Positions 28,890-30,915 of a stretch of DNA of 30,915 bases are shown one piece after another. The first letter of the stretch is position 1. Every line of letters begins with the position of its first letter. A program made the translations under genes and the position numbers. Under the pieces are notes generated by a model that worked only from the letters and a program-made list of their open reading frames with translations, was not told where the DNA came from and did not search any database. The stretch comes from JAZDLR01 sp964540995 (lineage in GTDB: Bacteria; Patescibacteriota; Patescibacteriia; UBA1558; 2-01-FULL-52-15): assembly GCA_964540995.1 (NCBI GenBank), contig CAZIOU010000013.1, forward strand, positions 1 to 30,915, in the 5' to 3' direction.

Positions 28890-29300
28890 ATGCCCCGTCC
28901 TGATTTCATGACTCGAGCACAGATTATCAGTGCCGTCTCGTCACTGGTGATGATTAATTTGCGAATTAATACTGAAAGCGAGTGGGAAGGAATCTGTGTC
29001 AAAGAACCGATAGCTTCACAGGTCATGCTTATGTTCACCTTAAGACTCGGAGTGCAACCTGGCTATGATCTCGTAGTACAGGTTGAAGATGCCTTCGGTG
29101 GCGTCATCTTCTCGCAGTTCTATCTGCGTGATATTGTCAGTATTGAGGGTGATTCAAATGAAATAACGATTAAGTCCGCCATGAGTAATGTCGCGACAAT
29201 GTCACTGGTTATCAACCTAGATACAGGACTGATCAAGATGTATGCTCCCGTTGTGAGTCAGACTGCATATCAGATTGAGTATGGCGATTTGAACGCCTAA
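28890..29300 (+). CDS. Small cytoplasmic protein of unknown function
   Basis: 136 aa from the ATG at 28890, set by AAGGAGG (28878-28884) at 5 nt. No signal peptide, membrane helix or Cys pair. After an N-terminal helix (MTRAQIISAVSSLVMIN) the sequence is a run of beta-strands (VMLMFTLRLGVQ, DLVVQVEDAFGGVIFSQFYL, NEITIKSAM, MSLVINLDTGLIKMYA). It looks like a small beta-sandwich or barrel. The next gene starts 34 nt later with its own SD and there is no terminator between them, so the two form an operon. No family recognised. Confidence 0.65.
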   Translation: MPRPDFMTRAQIISAVSSLVMINLRINTESEWEGICVKEPIASQVMLMFTLRLGVQPGYDLVVQVEDAFGGVIFSQFYLRDIVSIEGDSNEITIKSAMSNVATMSLVINLDTGLIKMYAPVVSQTAYQIEYGDLNA

Positions 29301-29334
29301 CTTTTCTGTATCATAACCGAGACGGAGGTATCTC

Positions 29335-29697
29335 GTGAGTAGCCGTGGAGATATGCAAGCAAGGAAGAAACTTCGCGTGACGTTTAGCACCTTTCTGCTT
29401 CTTGATGTGATCAGAGAGATTCATGATCCTTCAGATGTCAGGAAAGAGTTTTTTGCTCGGCTATTGCATCTATGTGATGGCACACCTATCTACCCTGATG
29501 ACGTTGATGACGGTTACCTGGGGTGGATAGATAGGATGTTAAGGGTATACGCTGAAATTCGCACTACGTCTACTGGTAACTACCTACTTACTGAGCAGGG
29601 TTGGAGAGTTTGGGATCGTTGTCGGAAAGATCTCTTTCTGGAGACGACCATTCCGACTCTAGAGCAGTTGCTTGCTCGCATGGAAGTTAGCATTTGA
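29335..29697 (+). CDS. Small winged-helix-like protein of unknown function
   Basis: 120 aa from a GTG at 29335, supported by GGAGG (29324-29328) at 6 nt. It is helical and basic at the N-terminus (MQARKKLRVTFSTFLLLDVI), with a region WIDRMLRVYAEIRTTSTGNY followed by LLTEQGWRVWDRCRKDLFLE. The last part resembles the recognition-helix/wing end of small winged-helix proteins and parallels the protein at 12029 (EKELNQLQRLNLV, FTATEDGRAVVNEFDLPLE). The two may be distant paralogs (inference). It is the second gene of a two-gene operon and ends at a clear terminator. No specific function can be assigned. Confidence 0.6.
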   Translation: MSSRGDMQARKKLRVTFSTFLLLDVIREIHDPSDVRKEFFARLLHLCDGTPIYPDDVDDGYLGWIDRMLRVYAEIRTTSTGNYLLTEQGWRVWDRCRKDLFLETTIPTLEQLLARMEVSI

Positions 29698-29711
29698 TCT
29701 AGCTCATTCAC

Positions 29712-29739
29712 AACCCGACAAGGAAACTTGCCGGGTTTT
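29712..29739 (+). terminator. Intrinsic terminator of the two-gene unit
   Basis: AACCCG-A-CAAG with loop GAAA and CTTG-C-CGGGTT, followed by TT and A. Confidence 0.85.
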
Positions 29740-29747
29740 ATAATAGA

Positions 29748-29776
29748 AAAACATCCCACAGATAGCAGGATGTTTT
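29748..29776 (-). terminator. Intrinsic terminator of the infC-rpmI-rplT operon
   Basis: AAAACATCC (29748-29756) / GGATGTTTT (29768-29776). On the minus strand the stem is followed by T-rich sequence. It lies about 37 nt beyond the rplT stop. Confidence 0.75.
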
Positions 29777-29812
29777 CCCTAATAACTAATAACGAATTAC
29801 TAATTACGATTT

Positions 29813-30157
29813 TTATTTAACCTGACTGACAATCTTGGCAAATACTTCCGGCTGCTTCTCGGCAATCTCGGCGAGGACCTTGCGGTCAAGCTCGATCTGG
29901 CCTTTCTTGAGAGCACCGATGAACTTGGAGTAGGTGGTGCCTTGGAGGCGGAGAGCAGCATTAAGCTTGATCAGCCACAGGCCGCGCATATCGCGCTTCT
30001 TCAAGCGACGATCTTTGCGAGCATGGGCGTTGGCCTTCATGATCGCTGTCTGCGCTAGTTTTAATTTGTTCTTGCGTCCCCAGCGGTAGCCCTTGGCTTT
30101 CTTGAGGATATTGGTTCGGCGTCTGACGTGGTGCACGCCGCGTTTCACTCGAGGCAT
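29813..30157 (-). CDS. rplT: 50S ribosomal protein L20
   Basis: 114 aa, normal length. The very basic N-terminus MPRVKRGVHHVRRRTNILKK leads to the family signature KGYRWGRKNKLKLA and then RKDRRLKKRDMRGLWLIKLN. The C-terminal globular part (YSKFIGALKKGQIELDRKVL) is intact. L20 is an early 23S rRNA-binding assembly protein of the large subunit. It is the last gene of infC-rpmI-rplT, 22 nt after rpmI. In other bacteria this operon is autoregulated by L20; no leader for that is visible because the operon's start lies at the window edge. Confidence 0.97.
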   Translation of the reverse strand: MPRVKRGVHHVRRRTNILKKAKGYRWGRKNKLKLAQTAIMKANAHARKDRRLKKRDMRGLWLIKLNAALRLQGTTYSKFIGALKKGQIELDRKVLAEIAEKQPEVFAKIVSQVK

Positions 30158-30179
30158 AGAATGAGTTTAGAATTATGAA

Positions 30180-30377
30180 TTAAGAATGAGGGATTAAGCG
30201 ACGAATGTTGCGGACGTTCACCTTGGACAGGTTGATGTCACGACGCTTATTCTTGGTTGTCTTGCCAGATTCACGGGAATTGAAGTGATCCTGACCACCG
30301 GCGCGAATCTTGATCTTATTAGTGCCGGTCAGCTTGACTCGTTTACGAATCGCTTTGTGGGTCTTGAGTTTTTTCAT
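30180..30377 (-). CDS. rpmI: 50S ribosomal protein L35
   Basis: 65 aa, normal length. The start KKLKTHKAIRKRVKLTGTNKIKI and the later SGKTTKNKRRD are typical of L35. It is a small basic protein of the large ribosomal subunit. It begins 3 nt after the infC stop, so translation is probably coupled to IF-3. Confidence 0.96.
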   Translation of the reverse strand: MKKLKTHKAIRKRVKLTGTNKIKIRAGGQDHFNSRESGKTTKNKRRDINLSKVNVRNIRRLIPHS

Positions 30378-30380
30378 AAG

Positions 30381-30857
30381 TTATTTTTTTCGAACGATAA
30401 TTGATATTTGGGCGCCTAGATAGGCGATAGGTTTATCGATGACGATATTGTCACCGAGAGACTGAACGAAGGTAGCCATGAGTTCTTTGGCCAGAGGCAC
30501 TTGTGACTTCTCTCGTCCGCGGAGTCTCATCGTTGCTTGGACTTTGTCACCGCGATCGAGGAATTTCAGCGCTTGATTCTTGCGTACATCGAGATCATGA
30601 GCTGCAATTTTGAAAGAGATCTGTACGGTCTTGAGCTCGACTTTCTTGGTCTTGGTGTTGGAGCGGCTCTGCTGATACTGCCATTGACCGTAGTCGAGGA
30701 TGCGAGCGACCGGTGGTACAGCGTTGGGCTGCACTTCGACCAAGTCGAGACCACGTTCGCGTGCCAAGGCGATAGCTTCATGCGTCGGCAAGACGCCGAT
30801 GGGTTGGCCTTTGTCATCGATGACATTGAGCTCGCGAGCACGGATGCGCTCGTTCAT
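30381..30857 (-). CDS. infC: Translation initiation factor IF-3
   Basis: 158 aa from the ATG at 30857, but the true start is probably further upstream. The in-frame sequence before this ATG is open to the window edge and encodes YRPKPNNQAKRYA, which resembles the usual basic N-terminal tail before the conserved INERIRAREL-like block. In-frame ATT codons exist at 30899 and 30914, and infC is well known for AUU starts. The N-terminal domain (VIDDKGQPIGVLPTHEAIALA) and C-terminal domain (VQISFKIAAHDLDVRKNQAL, KFLDRGDKVQATMRLRGREK) are complete. IF-3 binds the 30S subunit, checks the start codon and prevents early 50S joining. It heads infC-rpmI-rplT. Confidence 0.93.
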   Translation of the reverse strand: MNERIRARELNVIDDKGQPIGVLPTHEAIALARERGLDLVEVQPNAVPPVARILDYGQWQYQQSRSNTKTKKVELKTVQISFKIAAHDLDVRKNQALKFLDRGDKVQATMRLRGREKSQVPLAKELMATFVQSLGDNIVIDKPIAYLGAQISIIVRKK

Positions 30858-30915
30858 GGCGTAGCGTTTGGCTTGATTGTTGGGTTTGGGTCGGTAAATT
30901 GCAGTTAAGTTAATT

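Noticed and set aside
1..30915. Recoded UGA (glycine) as in Gracilibacteria/SR1
   Set aside because: UGA ends several genes exactly where the families end (sigma factor, ATPase, pcm), and no in-frame UGA was needed to complete any protein.
1..30915. tRNA or rRNA genes
   Set aside because: No T-arm consensus in a cloverleaf context and no rRNA signature was found by eye on either strand.

Overview
This window most likely comes from a member of the Patescibacteria (Candidate Phyla Radiation) or a similarly reduced bacterium. The evidence is indirect. Many genes have a -10 box placed 6-10 nt before the ATG and no Shine-Dalgarno (SD) sequence. There is an ECF sigma factor / three-pass membrane protein / MacAB-type exporter block with DUF5666-like proteins, and the infC-rpmI-rplT operon and trpS sit among lineage-specific secreted proteins. 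UGA is used as a stop (for example the ATGA overlap at 3714-3717), so the UGA-Gly code of Gracilibacteria/SR1 is excluded. No tRNA, rRNA, CRISPR array or transposase gene was seen.

Layout. (1) 1-3.06 kb: the 3' end of an FG-GAP/VCBS-like surface protein with a Cys-rich tail, a strong terminator, then a two-gene unit (unknown protein plus Cys-rich lipoprotein). (2) 3.1-9.6 kb: envelope-stress/export block with an ECF sigma factor, a translationally coupled membrane protein that may be its anti-sigma factor, a candidate small RNA, a small exported helical protein, a MacA-like adaptor, a MacB-like ATPase and permease, and a DUF5666 protein. (3) 9.6-11.9 kb: M23 endopeptidase diverging from a flavoprotein and a DD-carboxypeptidase (cell wall). 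(4) 12.0-18.4 kb: small winged-helix-like protein, PlsC-like acyltransferase, cyclopropane-fatty-acid synthase, glutamate dehydrogenase, Nramp-related transporter, trpS. (5) 18.4-22.8 kb: a GC-rich accessory island on the minus strand with three secreted proteins in one operon (including a transglutaminase-like protein ending in a T9SS/FlgD-like sorting domain) and a polytopic membrane protein. Both transcription units start from the same ~115-nt promoter/leader and end with the same small G-loop hairpin followed by a terminator. A lysine-rich HARE-HTH-like protein diverges from them. (6) 22.8-29.7 kb: pcm, an ABC-F ATPase, a small membrane protein, a GNAT acetyltransferase behind a possible attenuator RNA, a multi-domain DUF5666-like exported protein, a VanZ-like protein and two small unknown proteins, separated by clusters of short-word repeats and a nested inverted-repeat element. 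(7) 29.8-30.9 kb: rplT, rpmI and infC on the minus strand.

Two expression styles are visible. Most housekeeping-type genes look leaderless or are coupled to an upstream stop codon. The accessory genes have strong SDs, GC-richer codons and long hairpin terminators, as if added as self-contained cassettes. The most novel-looking items are the twin leaders and shared 3' hairpin of the secreted cassette, the attenuator-like leader at 25.75-25.90 kb, and the ~130-nt RNA candidate downstream of the sigma/anti-sigma pair. All functional assignments come from reading motifs by eye; no database search was run.
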